Positions 1 through 8,137 of a DNA stretch of 64,000 bases are shown here, in pieces. The translations under genes were made by a program, and so were the position numbers. The DNA is taken from contig NZ_CP037864.1 in NCBI RefSeq assembly GCF_004353845.1, positions 558,001-622,000 on the forward strand. The letters are read 5' to 3'. This stretch comes from Citrobacter arsenatis. Lineage in GTDB: Bacteria; Pseudomonadota; Gammaproteobacteria; Enterobacterales; Enterobacteriaceae. The notes below the pieces were generated by a model, which made no database searches, was not told where the DNA came from, and saw only the letters and a list, made by a program, of their open reading frames with translations. How positions within the stretch are numbered: the stretch's first letter is position 1; every line of letters starts with the position of its first letter.

Positions 1-868
1 CCAGGCCCCAGTAACTTTTGGCGTGACCGTCCGGTGAACCATCGCAGTCCAGCTTCAGGCGTCGGTCCGCCGTAACGCGCCACAGGGTATTATCCGTGAG
101 CTGGAGCATGCCTTGCTCGCAATGGATCTCCAGCAGCAGCGGTGAATCGTGAGTGTTGCAGTTGCTGGCGTAAAACAGACCGCGAGCGCCGTTGGCAAAG
201 TGCAGGGTCGCCATCGCGCTGTCTTCGGCTTCGGTGACGTCCGCCAGTTCACCGCTGTCCACCACGCCTTTCAATCGCGTCACGCCGCCGGCGAACCACT
301 GCATCAGATCGAGGGTATGAATAGCCTGGTTGATCAGTAAACTGCCGCCTTCGCTGGCAAAACGCCCGCGCCACGGGCTTTCGCTGTAATAAGCCCTGGA
401 GCGTGACCAGGTCAAAACCGCTTTAACGCTTAGCATTTTGCCAAGCGTATTTTTCGCCAGTTCATCGCGGATACGTAAACTGGTTGGATTAAGTCGGTTT
501 TGATAGCACACACCCAGTAAGCCCAGGGCGGACGCCGCTGCGTTAGCGATGTCTGCCACCTCTGTGCAATTCAAACCCACCGGTTTTTCGCAAAACACAT
601 GTTTCCCGGCGGCCAGCGCGGCGGTAATCATGTTTTTGTGTTCGAAGTGAGGCGTGCAGATGTGGACGACGTCGATGTCATTATCCAGCAGCATTTCACG
701 GTAATTCGGGTAATAGCGGCAGTTATAAGCCATCGCCTGTTGCAAACCGTTGGCGCTATCAATATCGACCAGCGCACGCAGCGTGACCCCCGGCAAAAGC
801 CGGAGGGCGTTAACGTGACTGCGGTGAATAGCGCCCGCGCCGATGATGGCGGCATTTAGCGTTGTCAT
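1..868 (-). CDS. Gfo/Idh/MocA-family oxidoreductase, C-terminus cut by window edge
   Basis: About 289 N-terminal residues are visible; the frame stays open to base 1. It has a Rossmann dinucleotide loop (GAGAIHRSHV, residues 10-19) and the family signature GKHVFCEKP near residues 88-96, whose lysine is the usual catalytic/nicotinamide-site residue. The family oxidises or reduces sugars, inositols and related polyols with NAD(P). The start is the ATG at 866-868, preceded by a GGAGG-like ribosome site. It lies 11 bases downstream of the next oxidoreductase gene, so it is the fourth gene of the same minus-strand operon. Substrate unknown. Confidence 0.85.
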   Translation of the reverse strand, partial: MTTLNAAIIGAGAIHRSHVNALRLLPGVTLRALVDIDSANGLQQAMAYNCRYYPNYREMLLDNDIDVVHICTPHFEHKNMITAALAAGKHVFCEKPVGLNCTEVADIANAAASALGLLGVCYQNRLNPTSLRIRDELAKNTLGKMLSVKAVLTWSRSRAYYSESPWRGRFASEGGSLLINQAIHTLDLMQWFAGGVTRLKGVVDSGELADVTEAEDSAMATLHFANGARGLFYASNCNTHDSPLLLEIHCEQGMLQLTDNTLWRVTADRRLKLDCDGSPDGHAKSYWGL

Positions 869-879
869 GTCACCTCCGG

Positions 880-1947
880 TTATGTGCGGGCATTCGCCAG
901 CATTTGCGCCTTGACGCACAGTTCTGCGGCTTTAAAGGCATGGGCCTGTGTCATGGCGTTTTCCATGCGATTCAGACAATCGAGAATGAAGTCGCCGAAG
1001 AAAGGAAAACCGACTTTGCCCGCGACCGGGTAGCGGTATTCCCCGTCTTTATTCACCAGATACACCACGTCCTGTTCACCCCGGGTGATATCCACATACT
1101 TGCGGATCTCAATGTAACCTTCGGTACCCAGCAACGTCAGGCGTCCATCACCCCAGCTACTGAGCCCCTGCGGCGTGAACCAGTCGCAGCGGAAATAGCC
1201 GGTCGCCCCGTTGTCGCCCGCCAGCATGGCATCGCCAAAGTCTTCGAACAGCGGATACTGCGGATGATTGACGTTACGGACCTGGCTGGCGACGATATGC
1301 GCCTCGCTGTTGCCGGTATAAAACAGAAATTGTTCAATTTGATGGCTGCCGATGTCGCACAGAATGCCGCCAAAATAGCGTTTGTCATAAAACCAGTCCG
1401 GGCGCCCGTGGCCTTCGCGGTGCGGACCGGTGCCCAGGGTTTGCATCACGCGCCCAATTGCCCCTTGATGGACAAGCTGACCGGCATAAACGGCGCTTTC
1501 AACATGCAGACGCTCGCTGTAATAGACCGCGTATTTGCGCCCGGTTTTCGCCACCATCGCTTTGGCCTCTTCAAGCTGTGCGAGGGTGGTTAACGGAGCC
1601 TTGTCGGTGAAGTAGTCTTTACCGGCCGCCATGACCTTTAGCCCCAGCGGGCAGCGCTCGGAAGGAATTGCCGCCCCGGCAACCAGTCGGACCTCGCGAT
1701 CGTTGAGGATTGTCTCGAGCGAATCGGCCACCTGCGCCTGCGGATACTGCTGCAGAAATTGATCGATTTTGTGCGGGTCGGGATCGTAAACCCATTTCAG
1801 CGTGGCGCCTGCTTCAATCAACCCGTTGCACATGCCGTAGATATGGCCATGATCGAGTGAGGACGCGGCAATGATAAACTCGCCAGGCTTCACGACCGGC
1901 TGAGGTTTTCCGGTAGGGGCGTAGTGCATTCCATCTTGCTTGTTCAT
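880..1947 (-). CDS. Atypical Gfo/Idh/MocA-like protein (355 aa)
   Basis: The middle and C-terminal parts look like the Gfo/Idh/MocA fold (DIGSHQIEQF segment, YFGGILCD). Two signatures are altered. The N-terminal glycine loop is replaced by AASSLDHGHIYG, and the usual EKP motif reads TDKAP near residue 115. A lysine is therefore kept, but cofactor binding may differ from its neighbours. The ATG overlaps the stop of the upstream oxidoreductase gene by 4 bases, which indicates translational coupling. Related proteins are often annotated simply as oxidoreductases; an atypical or tightly bound cofactor, or a non-redox role, is possible. Substrate unknown. Confidence 0.8.
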   Translation of the reverse strand: MNKQDGMHYAPTGKPQPVVKPGEFIIAASSLDHGHIYGMCNGLIEAGATLKWVYDPDPHKIDQFLQQYPQAQVADSLETILNDREVRLVAGAAIPSERCPLGLKVMAAGKDYFTDKAPLTTLAQLEEAKAMVAKTGRKYAVYYSERLHVESAVYAGQLVHQGAIGRVMQTLGTGPHREGHGRPDWFYDKRYFGGILCDIGSHQIEQFLFYTGNSEAHIVASQVRNVNHPQYPLFEDFGDAMLAGDNGATGYFRCDWFTPQGLSSWGDGRLTLLGTEGYIEIRKYVDITRGEQDVVYLVNKDGEYRYPVAGKVGFPFFGDFILDCLNRMENAMTQAHAFKAAELCVKAQMLANART

Positions 1948-3128
1948 TCTTTAGCTCCTGAATCTAAGTCTTTACCCAGAGGGATGGCGCCCACTTCCGT
2001 GAAATTGCTCACGGAGGCGGATTTCTCATAGAAATGCGGGGCGATTTCAATCAGGCCGCCGGTGCGATAAAACGCATCGGTGTGGTGAATAGGCAGCGTC
2101 ACCACCGTGCGGGTGATGGCGGATTTATAGATAGCGGTAATCAACTCCAGCGAGCGCTTGCCCTGTTCGCCATCGACCAGGGGACGGATCTGTTGTTCGA
2201 TGGCGTTGAGCAGGTTATCGATTTGCCCGGTGTGTAGCGTCCATTGCAGCGGTGGCGTAGCGCGAAAAAGTGTCTCCAGATGCTGTTCCAGTTCGCCGTT
2301 ATTGTCAGTCTGCGGGAAACCGTTATCCGCCGACTGGCTGGCATGAACCTGCCACGGCGCGGAAATACGCGCTTTTTCGCCCTGAATGACAATCTTTTGA
2401 TCTTCACCGTGATGCACCACGGAGGCGGTCAGTTGCGTCAGCGCCCTGTTCGGGTATTTGAAGATAGCCGCGCTAAGATCCTCGACTTCGGCGTTGTCAT
2501 GGGCGACGTTGGTCATCATCGCCACGACTTCAGTTGGGAAACCCAGCATCCATTGAATGGCATCAATGTGGTGCACCGCGTGATTCAGCGTGCAGCCGCC
2601 GCCTTCTTTCTGCCACGTGCCGCGCCACCAGAGATCGTAATAGCAGTGTCCGCGCCACCAGAATGAATCCACCTGCGCATGGCAAATCTTGCCCGCCAGC
2701 CCGGAATCAACAACGGTTTTCAGCCGCCAGAAGGCATCGGTAAAGCGGTTTTGCGCAATGACCGATAAGGTTTTCCCACTGGCCTTTTGCGCGGCGATCA
2801 TCGCATCGCACTCTTCAAGCGAGGCGGCCATCGGTTTTTCGCACAGCACATGTTTTCCGGCCTGCAGCGCATCAACGCTAATGGCTGCGTGCACGTACGG
2901 TGGCGTGCAGACATCCACCACATCGACCTCTATGTCCGCGTCCAGCATCGCCTGATGACTGCGGTAGACTCGCGCTTCGCTCAGGCCGTAGCGTGATTTC
3001 TTCTCTTCGGCTTTCTCTGGGTAGATATCAACCAGCGCGACAATCCGGCAACGATCGGCGAACTGTAAATACCCCTGAATGTGGTTGTGGGAGATATTCC
3101 CGGTACCGACAATGGCAATGTTGAGCAT
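1944..3128 (-). CDS. Gfo/Idh/MocA-family oxidoreductase (394 aa)
   Basis: Canonical N-terminal Rossmann motif (GTGNISHNH, residues 8-16) and the GKHVLCEKP signature near residues 91-99, followed by the alpha/beta substrate domain with a DLWWRGTW segment and an AVHHIDAIQW helix carrying the family histidine. It is longer than many relatives because of a roughly 30-residue C-terminal tail. It is the second gene of the minus-strand operon, 16 bases after the previous gene and overlapping the next by 4. Predicted NAD(P)-dependent sugar or polyol dehydrogenase; substrate not assignable. Confidence 0.85.
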   Translation of the reverse strand: MLNIAIVGTGNISHNHIQGYLQFADRCRIVALVDIYPEKAEEKKSRYGLSEARVYRSHQAMLDADIEVDVVDVCTPPYVHAAISVDALQAGKHVLCEKPMAASLEECDAMIAAQKASGKTLSVIAQNRFTDAFWRLKTVVDSGLAGKICHAQVDSFWWRGHCYYDLWWRGTWQKEGGGCTLNHAVHHIDAIQWMLGFPTEVVAMMTNVAHDNAEVEDLSAAIFKYPNRALTQLTASVVHHGEDQKIVIQGEKARISAPWQVHASQSADNGFPQTDNNGELEQHLETLFRATPPLQWTLHTGQIDNLLNAIEQQIRPLVDGEQGKRSLELITAIYKSAITRTVVTLPIHHTDAFYRTGGLIEIAPHFYEKSASVSNFTEVGAIPLGKDLDSGAKE

Positions 3129-3144
3129 AATTTTCTCCTGCGCG

Positions 3145-4299
3145 TTACCAGCTACCGGAAGCGTCCAGCGTGCGGCTGGTCGTGGTTTTTTCTACTGAAG
3201 AGGCGATACGTTCCTGGAGCAACTGGAAGTAGCGCTGCTCATCGATCGGTAGCTCAACCCAGTCATCGGTCCAGGTAGAAAGGTGCATCGCATTGGAAAG
3301 CGTCAGGCCGCGAATGCCTTCCAGACCGGGAGCGATCAGCGGCTCGCCGTGCAGAATCGCGGCGGTGAAATTGCGGGTAATGACATAGTGCTCACTGCAT
3401 TCTGGTTCGGTAGGGATGGTCACCTCCCAGCATTCAGGCTCACCAAAACCGTTTTGCCAGCGTGCGTTAAAGTCGGTTTCGGATTCCCGTAGTCTCCAGA
3501 AGCGCAGTCGGCCTTCTTCCACCACGACTTTTCCCCGACTGCCAACAATTTCCAGGCGATTTGTGCCGGGGGTTTCGGCGACGGTGGTGATAAACACGCC
3601 GGTCGCGCCGTTGGCGTATTCCGTGTAGGCCGTGACGTCATCTTCAACTTCAATCTGGCGGTGCTTGCCAAACTGGCAAAAGGCGCGCAAGCGTACCGGC
3701 ATGCCGACCAGCCATTGCCATAAATCGAGTTGGTGTGGATCCTGATTAAGCAGCACGCCGCCGCCTTCACCTTTCCAGGTCGCGCGCCAGCCGCCGGAGT
3801 TGTAATAGCTCTGCGAACGATACCAGTTGGTAATGATCCAGTTAGAGCGACGCAGCTCGCCGAGTTCGCCGCTGTCGATCAGATCTTTAACTTTCTGATA
3901 CAGCGGATTGGGGCGCTGGTTGTACATCATGCTGAACACCACATTACATTCGCGCGCGCAGGCGTTCATCTCTTGTACTTGCGCGGTATAGACCCCGGCA
4001 GGTTTTTCGCACAGCGTATGGATGCCAAGACGCATGGCCATCATCGATAAACCCGGATGGTCATAGTGCGGAGTGGCGACGATAACGGCGTCAATAAGCC
4101 CACTTTCCAGCATCTCACGCGCGTCGCTGAATAATGTCACCTCTTCACCGACCAGCCGTTGGATAGCCGCATGTTTATCAGGATTGTTATCACACACTGC
4201 GGTGAGCACTGCTTCGTGTACCGTTCCGGCCAGCAGGTAGCGCGCGTGGACGGTACCAATGTTGCCAACCCCAATAATGCCAAAGCGTATTTTTTTCAT
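3145..4299 (-). CDS. Gfo/Idh/MocA-family oxidoreductase, first gene of operon (384 aa)
   Basis: N-terminal GVGNIGTVHARY dinucleotide loop and GIHTLCEKP signature, then a substrate domain with GGGVLLNQDPHQLDLWQW. It is the promoter-proximal gene of the four-oxidoreductase operon, divergent from the LacI-type regulator at 4490. The ATG at 4297-4299 is preceded on the minus strand by an A-rich, AGGC-containing leader. Four paralogous oxidoreductases in a row suggest stepwise oxidation and re-reduction of a sugar or glycoside, for example through a 3-keto intermediate as proposed for the E. coli ycj cluster. That pathway is inference. Confidence 0.85.
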   Translation of the reverse strand: MKKIRFGIIGVGNIGTVHARYLLAGTVHEAVLTAVCDNNPDKHAAIQRLVGEEVTLFSDAREMLESGLIDAVIVATPHYDHPGLSMMAMRLGIHTLCEKPAGVYTAQVQEMNACARECNVVFSMMYNQRPNPLYQKVKDLIDSGELGELRRSNWIITNWYRSQSYYNSGGWRATWKGEGGGVLLNQDPHQLDLWQWLVGMPVRLRAFCQFGKHRQIEVEDDVTAYTEYANGATGVFITTVAETPGTNRLEIVGSRGKVVVEEGRLRFWRLRESETDFNARWQNGFGEPECWEVTIPTEPECSEHYVITRNFTAAILHGEPLIAPGLEGIRGLTLSNAMHLSTWTDDWVELPIDEQRYFQLLQERIASSVEKTTTSRTLDASGSW

Positions 4300-4411
4300 G
4301 TCGTGCCTTTTTCATGAGAAATAAGGGATATGCGGAACATAAGAAACGCCTGGAATATCGACAATGTGATTTTGTGAGAACGGTTGCAGGATGAAAAAGA
4401 AGTTCATCCAG

Positions 4412-4464
4412 TCATTGAAAAAGTGTTTTAGAGTCAATGAACTACGTTTGCAAAAAATTGCAAA
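4412..4464. promoter_or_regulatory. Candidate operator region between the oxidoreductase operon and the LacI regulator
   Basis: Two symmetric elements lie in the 190-bp divergent gap. One is TTTGCAA-AAAA-TTGCAAA (4447-4464), an imperfectly centred 7+7 palindrome 25 bases before the regulator start. The other is TCATTGA (4412-4418) and its complement TCAATGA (4434-4440) 15 bases apart. LacI-family proteins bind short palindromes like the first, so autoregulation is likely. No second copy of the first motif was found near 4300. Confidence 0.45.
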
Positions 4465-4489
4465 GATTGATTGCGAGTGAGGTCACAGA

Positions 4490-5545
4490 ATGTCTGGCAA
4501 GCTAAAAATGGACGAAATTGCCGCCCTGACGGGGTACTCGGTGAGTACGGTGTCGAGGGTGCTTAGCGGAAAGTCATATACCAGCGATAAAGCGCGTGAG
4601 GCGATTGTCAGCTGCGCACGCAGGCTGGGCGTTCTGGACTCGCTGTCCAGTGGACGACTGTTGATTAACGGGATTGCCGTTTTCGCTCCGTTGCGCACTT
4701 TCACCGCCCGTGGCGATGCGTTTTACCTCGAAGTCACGCGCGGAATTGCTGAGGCGATAGCGCCGCATGATGTGTATCTGAGTTACTGCGGGCTGGATGA
4801 GCAACGTGCGGACATCAAAGTCTTTCAGGAAAAGGCCAACAACAAGAATATCAATGCCATTATTCTTATCGGCATTGATGACCCGACCGTGCATAAACTG
4901 GCGCAACTGCTGGATAAACCCTGCGTGTTGATTAACTCGCAGGACAAAGAAGGGTTACTGGATGCGGTATCCCCCGATCATCGGGCGATTGGCAACCGTG
5001 CTGTGCAATATCTTTTTGAACAGGGGCATCGGCGTATTCTTCATGTCACCAGCCTGCGCCGGGAAACGATGTACTGGCGTCTGGAGGGCATCAAGGAGGT
5101 GTACCGACAATATCAGATACCGTTTGATACCGGGCGCGATCTGCTGGTGACGGAAGGGTTTTCTGAGGATGAATCAGAGCGGGCGATAGGCAACTGGCTA
5201 CGTGAGACGCCGCGTGAAGCGTGGCCTGAGGTGATTTTCTGCGCCGGGGCGTCAATGTCGACGGGCATTCGGCGAATACTGGAAAACGTTGGCGTGGAGA
5301 TACCCGGTGAGCTGTCGCTGATGACGACGGATGTTCAGGAACTGGATGCGCACATCGTTGCTGCGGTAACCAGTATCACTATTCCCTGTCGGGCGCTGGG
5401 CGTGGAAGCGGTGCATTTGCTGCAAAATCGTCTTAATCGCCCCTCAGCGCCAGTGTTTAACCTGTTGCTGAAGGGAAAGGTGACAGATCGGGGAACCGTG
5501 ACCCACGCTACGCGACATGCCGCGCGGGTGACGGTAGCTCGTTAA
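4490..5545 (+). CDS. LacI/GalR-family transcriptional regulator (351 aa)
   Basis: The N-terminal LacI helix-turn-helix is clear (MDEIAALTGYSVSTVSRVLS, residues 7-26), followed by the hinge region and a periplasmic-binding-protein-like effector domain to about residue 335. It is divergent from the four-gene oxidoreductase operon, so it most likely represses that operon in response to a sugar or an early pathway intermediate. The start ATG at 4490 follows a GTGAGG-like ribosome site; an ATG at residue 7 is an alternative. The effector cannot be predicted. Confidence 0.9.
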   Translation: MSGKLKMDEIAALTGYSVSTVSRVLSGKSYTSDKAREAIVSCARRLGVLDSLSSGRLLINGIAVFAPLRTFTARGDAFYLEVTRGIAEAIAPHDVYLSYCGLDEQRADIKVFQEKANNKNINAIILIGIDDPTVHKLAQLLDKPCVLINSQDKEGLLDAVSPDHRAIGNRAVQYLFEQGHRRILHVTSLRRETMYWRLEGIKEVYRQYQIPFDTGRDLLVTEGFSEDESERAIGNWLRETPREAWPEVIFCAGASMSTGIRRILENVGVEIPGELSLMTTDVQELDAHIVAAVTSITIPCRALGVEAVHLLQNRLNRPSAPVFNLLLKGKVTDRGTVTHATRHAARVTVAR

Positions 5546-5552
5546 TTGTGGA

Positions 5553-6191
5553 TTAACGTTCTGGCGGCAGGCAAACGCCGATGCCACCGATTCCACAGTA
5601 GCCATATGGATTTTTGTGCAGATACTGCTGGTGATCGTCCTCGGCATAGTAGAACGGGGTTGCCGTAGTGATTTCCGTTGTAATGGTGCGCTCGTCGCCT
5701 GCGGCGGTCATTGCTGCCTGAAAACGCTCAAGGCTTGCCTGTGCCGCGGCGGTTTGCTCCGGCGTTAACGGGTAAATGGCGGAGCGATACTGCGTACCCT
5801 GGTCGTTCCCCTGGCGCATGCCCTGCGCCGGGTCGTGATTTTCCCAGAACACCTGCAGCAGTTGTTCGTAGCTGATAACATGCGGGTCATAGACGATGCG
5901 TACCGCTTCGGCGTGCCCGGTATCGCCGGAACAGACTTCCCGATAGGTTGGGTTTGGGGTGTAGCCGCCGGTGTATCCGGCTGCGGTACTGTACACGCCG
6001 GGTAATGACCAGAATAAACGTTCAACGCCCCAGAAGCATCCCATGGCGAAATACGCTATTTCCATACCGTCGGGCACATTGGTCATCGAATGTTGGTTAA
6101 CCGCATGCAGCGTTGCCACTGGCATCGGGGTGTTGCGTCCAGGTAGGGCATCTGCTTGAGTAACAAGATGCTTTCTATCAAATAAACTCAT
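5553..6191 (-). CDS. msrA: Peptide methionine-S-sulfoxide reductase MsrA
   Basis: Reduces the S epimer of methionine sulfoxide in proteins, using thioredoxin, in the cytoplasm. The catalytic motif GCFWGVE places the nucleophile at Cys52. Recycling cysteines are Cys199 and Cys207 in the C-terminal GYCGIGGIGVCLPPER segment. The ATG at 6189-6191 gives 212 residues, the E. coli length; a longer reading from 6254 is not needed. It ends 7 bases from the convergent LacI regulator and is divergent from tamA, as in E. coli. Confidence 0.97.
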   Translation of the reverse strand: MSLFDRKHLVTQADALPGRNTPMPVATLHAVNQHSMTNVPDGMEIAYFAMGCFWGVERLFWSLPGVYSTAAGYTGGYTPNPTYREVCSGDTGHAEAVRIVYDPHVISYEQLLQVFWENHDPAQGMRQGNDQGTQYRSAIYPLTPEQTAAAQASLERFQAAMTAAGDERTITTEITTATPFYYAEDDHQQYLHKNPYGYCGIGGIGVCLPPER

Positions 6192-6403
6192 GGCCGTTCT
6201 CCCGAAATCAGTCATTTGGGTTAAGGTTGTAACGAGACGCGTCTTTGCCCACAATAAACGGCGTGAATACGTCTAGAGTTAAACATAAGAAATATTTGGG
6301 TTGTCGTCTGTTTTTCAACTCTTATTGTTGATTTTTTGTTAAGCCGAGGAACGGCATAGTATTTTTTTCCAGGGGTGGGAAAAAAGGATATTCAGGAGAA
6401 AAT

Positions 6404-8137
6404 GTGCCACATATCCGTCAGTTATGTTGGGTGGGATTACTGTGCTTAAGTGGCTCCGCCGCCGCCGCGAATGTTCGCTTACAGGTCGAAGGTTTATCAG
6501 GACCGCTGGAGAAAAACGTCCGTGCGCAGCTGTCCACGATTCAAAGTGATGAAGTCACTCCAGACCGACGCTTTCGTGCGCGCGTTGATGATGCCATCCG
6601 CGAAGGGCTAAAAGCGCTGGGCTACTTTGAGCCAACCATTGATTTTGAACTGCGTCCGCCGCCGGCGAAAGGACGCCAGGTACTGATCGCCAAGGTGACT
6701 CCCGGCGAGCCGGTGCTGATTGGCGGCACCGAGGTGATTCTGCGCGGTGGCGCGCGTACGGATAAAGATTACCTGGATCTGCTGAAAACGCGCCCGGCAA
6801 TCGGCACCGTACTGAATCAGGGGGACTATGACAATTTCAAAAAGTCACTCACCAGCGTGGCCCTGCGCAAAGGCTATTTCGACAGTGAATTTAATAAAAG
6901 CCAGCTTGGAATAGCGCTTGAGCGCCGCCAGGCGTTTTGGGATATCGATTACAACAGCGGCGAACGTTATCGCTTTGGGCATGTCACCTTTGAAGGTTCG
7001 CAAATTCGCGATGAGTACCTGCAAAATCTGGTGCCTTTTAAAGAAGGTGAAGAGTACGAGTCGAAAGATCTGGGCGAACTGAACCGTCGTCTGTCGGCGA
7101 CCGGATGGTTTAATTCCGTGGTTGTCGCCCCGGAATTTGATAAAGCCCGCAAAACCAAAGTGCTGCCGCTAAAAGGCGTGGTCTCGCCACGAACTGAAAA
7201 CACTATCGAAACCGGGGTCGGTTATTCAACTGACGTTGGGCCACGGGTGAAGACCTCGTGGAAAAAGCCGTGGATGAACTCCTACGGCCACAGCCTGACG
7301 ACCAGCGCCAGTATCTCGGCGCCAGAGCAGGTTCTTGATTTCAGCTATAAAATGCCGCTGTTAAAGAACCCGCTGGAGCAATATTACCTGGTGCAGGGCG
7401 GCTTTAAGCGTACCGATCTAAACGACACCGAGCAGGACTCCACGACGCTTGCGGTTTCCCGCTACTGGGATCTCTCCAGCGGCTGGCAGCGCGCGATTAA
7501 CCTGCGCTGGAGCCTCGACCACTTTACCCAGGGTAATGTCACCAACACCACCATGCTGCTCTATCCAGGCGTAATGATTAGCCGGACGCGTTCGCGCGGC
7601 GGTCTGATGCCTGTGTGGGGCGATTCCCAGCGTTATTCTATTGATTACTCCAACACTGCCTGGGGTTCAGACGTTGATTTCTCCGTCTTCCAGGCGCAAA
7701 ACGTCTGGATCCGCACGCTGTACGACAGGCATCGCTTTGTGATGCGCGGCAACCTCGGCTGGATTGAAACCGGCGACTTCGACAAAGTGCCGCCGGATCT
7801 GCGTTTCTTCGCCGGGGGCGATCGCAGCATTCGCGGCTACAAATACAAATCTATTTCGCCTGAAGGCAGCGACGGCAAGCTGAAAGGGGCCTCGAAGCTG
7901 GCGACCGGTTCGCTGGAATATCAGTACAACGTGACCGGAAAATGGTGGGGCGCAATGTTTGTTGATAGCGGCGAAGCGGTCAGCGATATCCGCAAAAGTG
8001 ATTTCAAAACCGGTGCCGGGGTCGGTGTACGCTGGCAATCGCCGGTCGGTCCCATCAAGCTCGACTTTGCCGTTCCTGTCGGCGACAAAGATGAACATGG
8101 TTTACAGTTTTACATCGGTCTGGGGCCTGAATTATGA
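6404..8137 (+). CDS. tamA: Translocation and assembly module outer-membrane protein TamA
   Basis: Omp85-family outer-membrane protein that works with TamB in envelope assembly (autotransporter insertion, phospholipid transport). A signal peptide ends near residue 21, three POTRA domains fill about 22-265, and a 16-strand barrel ends in LGPEL. The barrel lid-loop motif IRGYKY lies near residues 476-481. Translation starts at a GTG (6404) behind AGGAGA. The length, 577 residues, equals E. coli TamA. It overlaps tamB by 4 bases (ATGA). Confidence 0.97.
   Translation: MPHIRQLCWVGLLCLSGSAAAANVRLQVEGLSGPLEKNVRAQLSTIQSDEVTPDRRFRARVDDAIREGLKALGYFEPTIDFELRPPPAKGRQVLIAKVTPGEPVLIGGTEVILRGGARTDKDYLDLLKTRPAIGTVLNQGDYDNFKKSLTSVALRKGYFDSEFNKSQLGIALERRQAFWDIDYNSGERYRFGHVTFEGSQIRDEYLQNLVPFKEGEEYESKDLGELNRRLSATGWFNSVVVAPEFDKARKTKVLPLKGVVSPRTENTIETGVGYSTDVGPRVKTSWKKPWMNSYGHSLTTSASISAPEQVLDFSYKMPLLKNPLEQYYLVQGGFKRTDLNDTEQDSTTLAVSRYWDLSSGWQRAINLRWSLDHFTQGNVTNTTMLLYPGVMISRTRSRGGLMPVWGDSQRYSIDYSNTAWGSDVDFSVFQAQNVWIRTLYDRHRFVMRGNLGWIETGDFDKVPPDLRFFAGGDRSIRGYKYKSISPEGSDGKLKGASKLATGSLEYQYNVTGKWWGAMFVDSGEAVSDIRKSDFKTGAGVGVRWQSPVGPIKLDFAVPVGDKDEHGLQFYIGLGPEL

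Noticed and set aside
862..1593. 243-residue plus-strand reading frame
   Set aside because: Opposite the 355-residue oxidoreductase-like gene, which has homologous features; the antisense frame has none.
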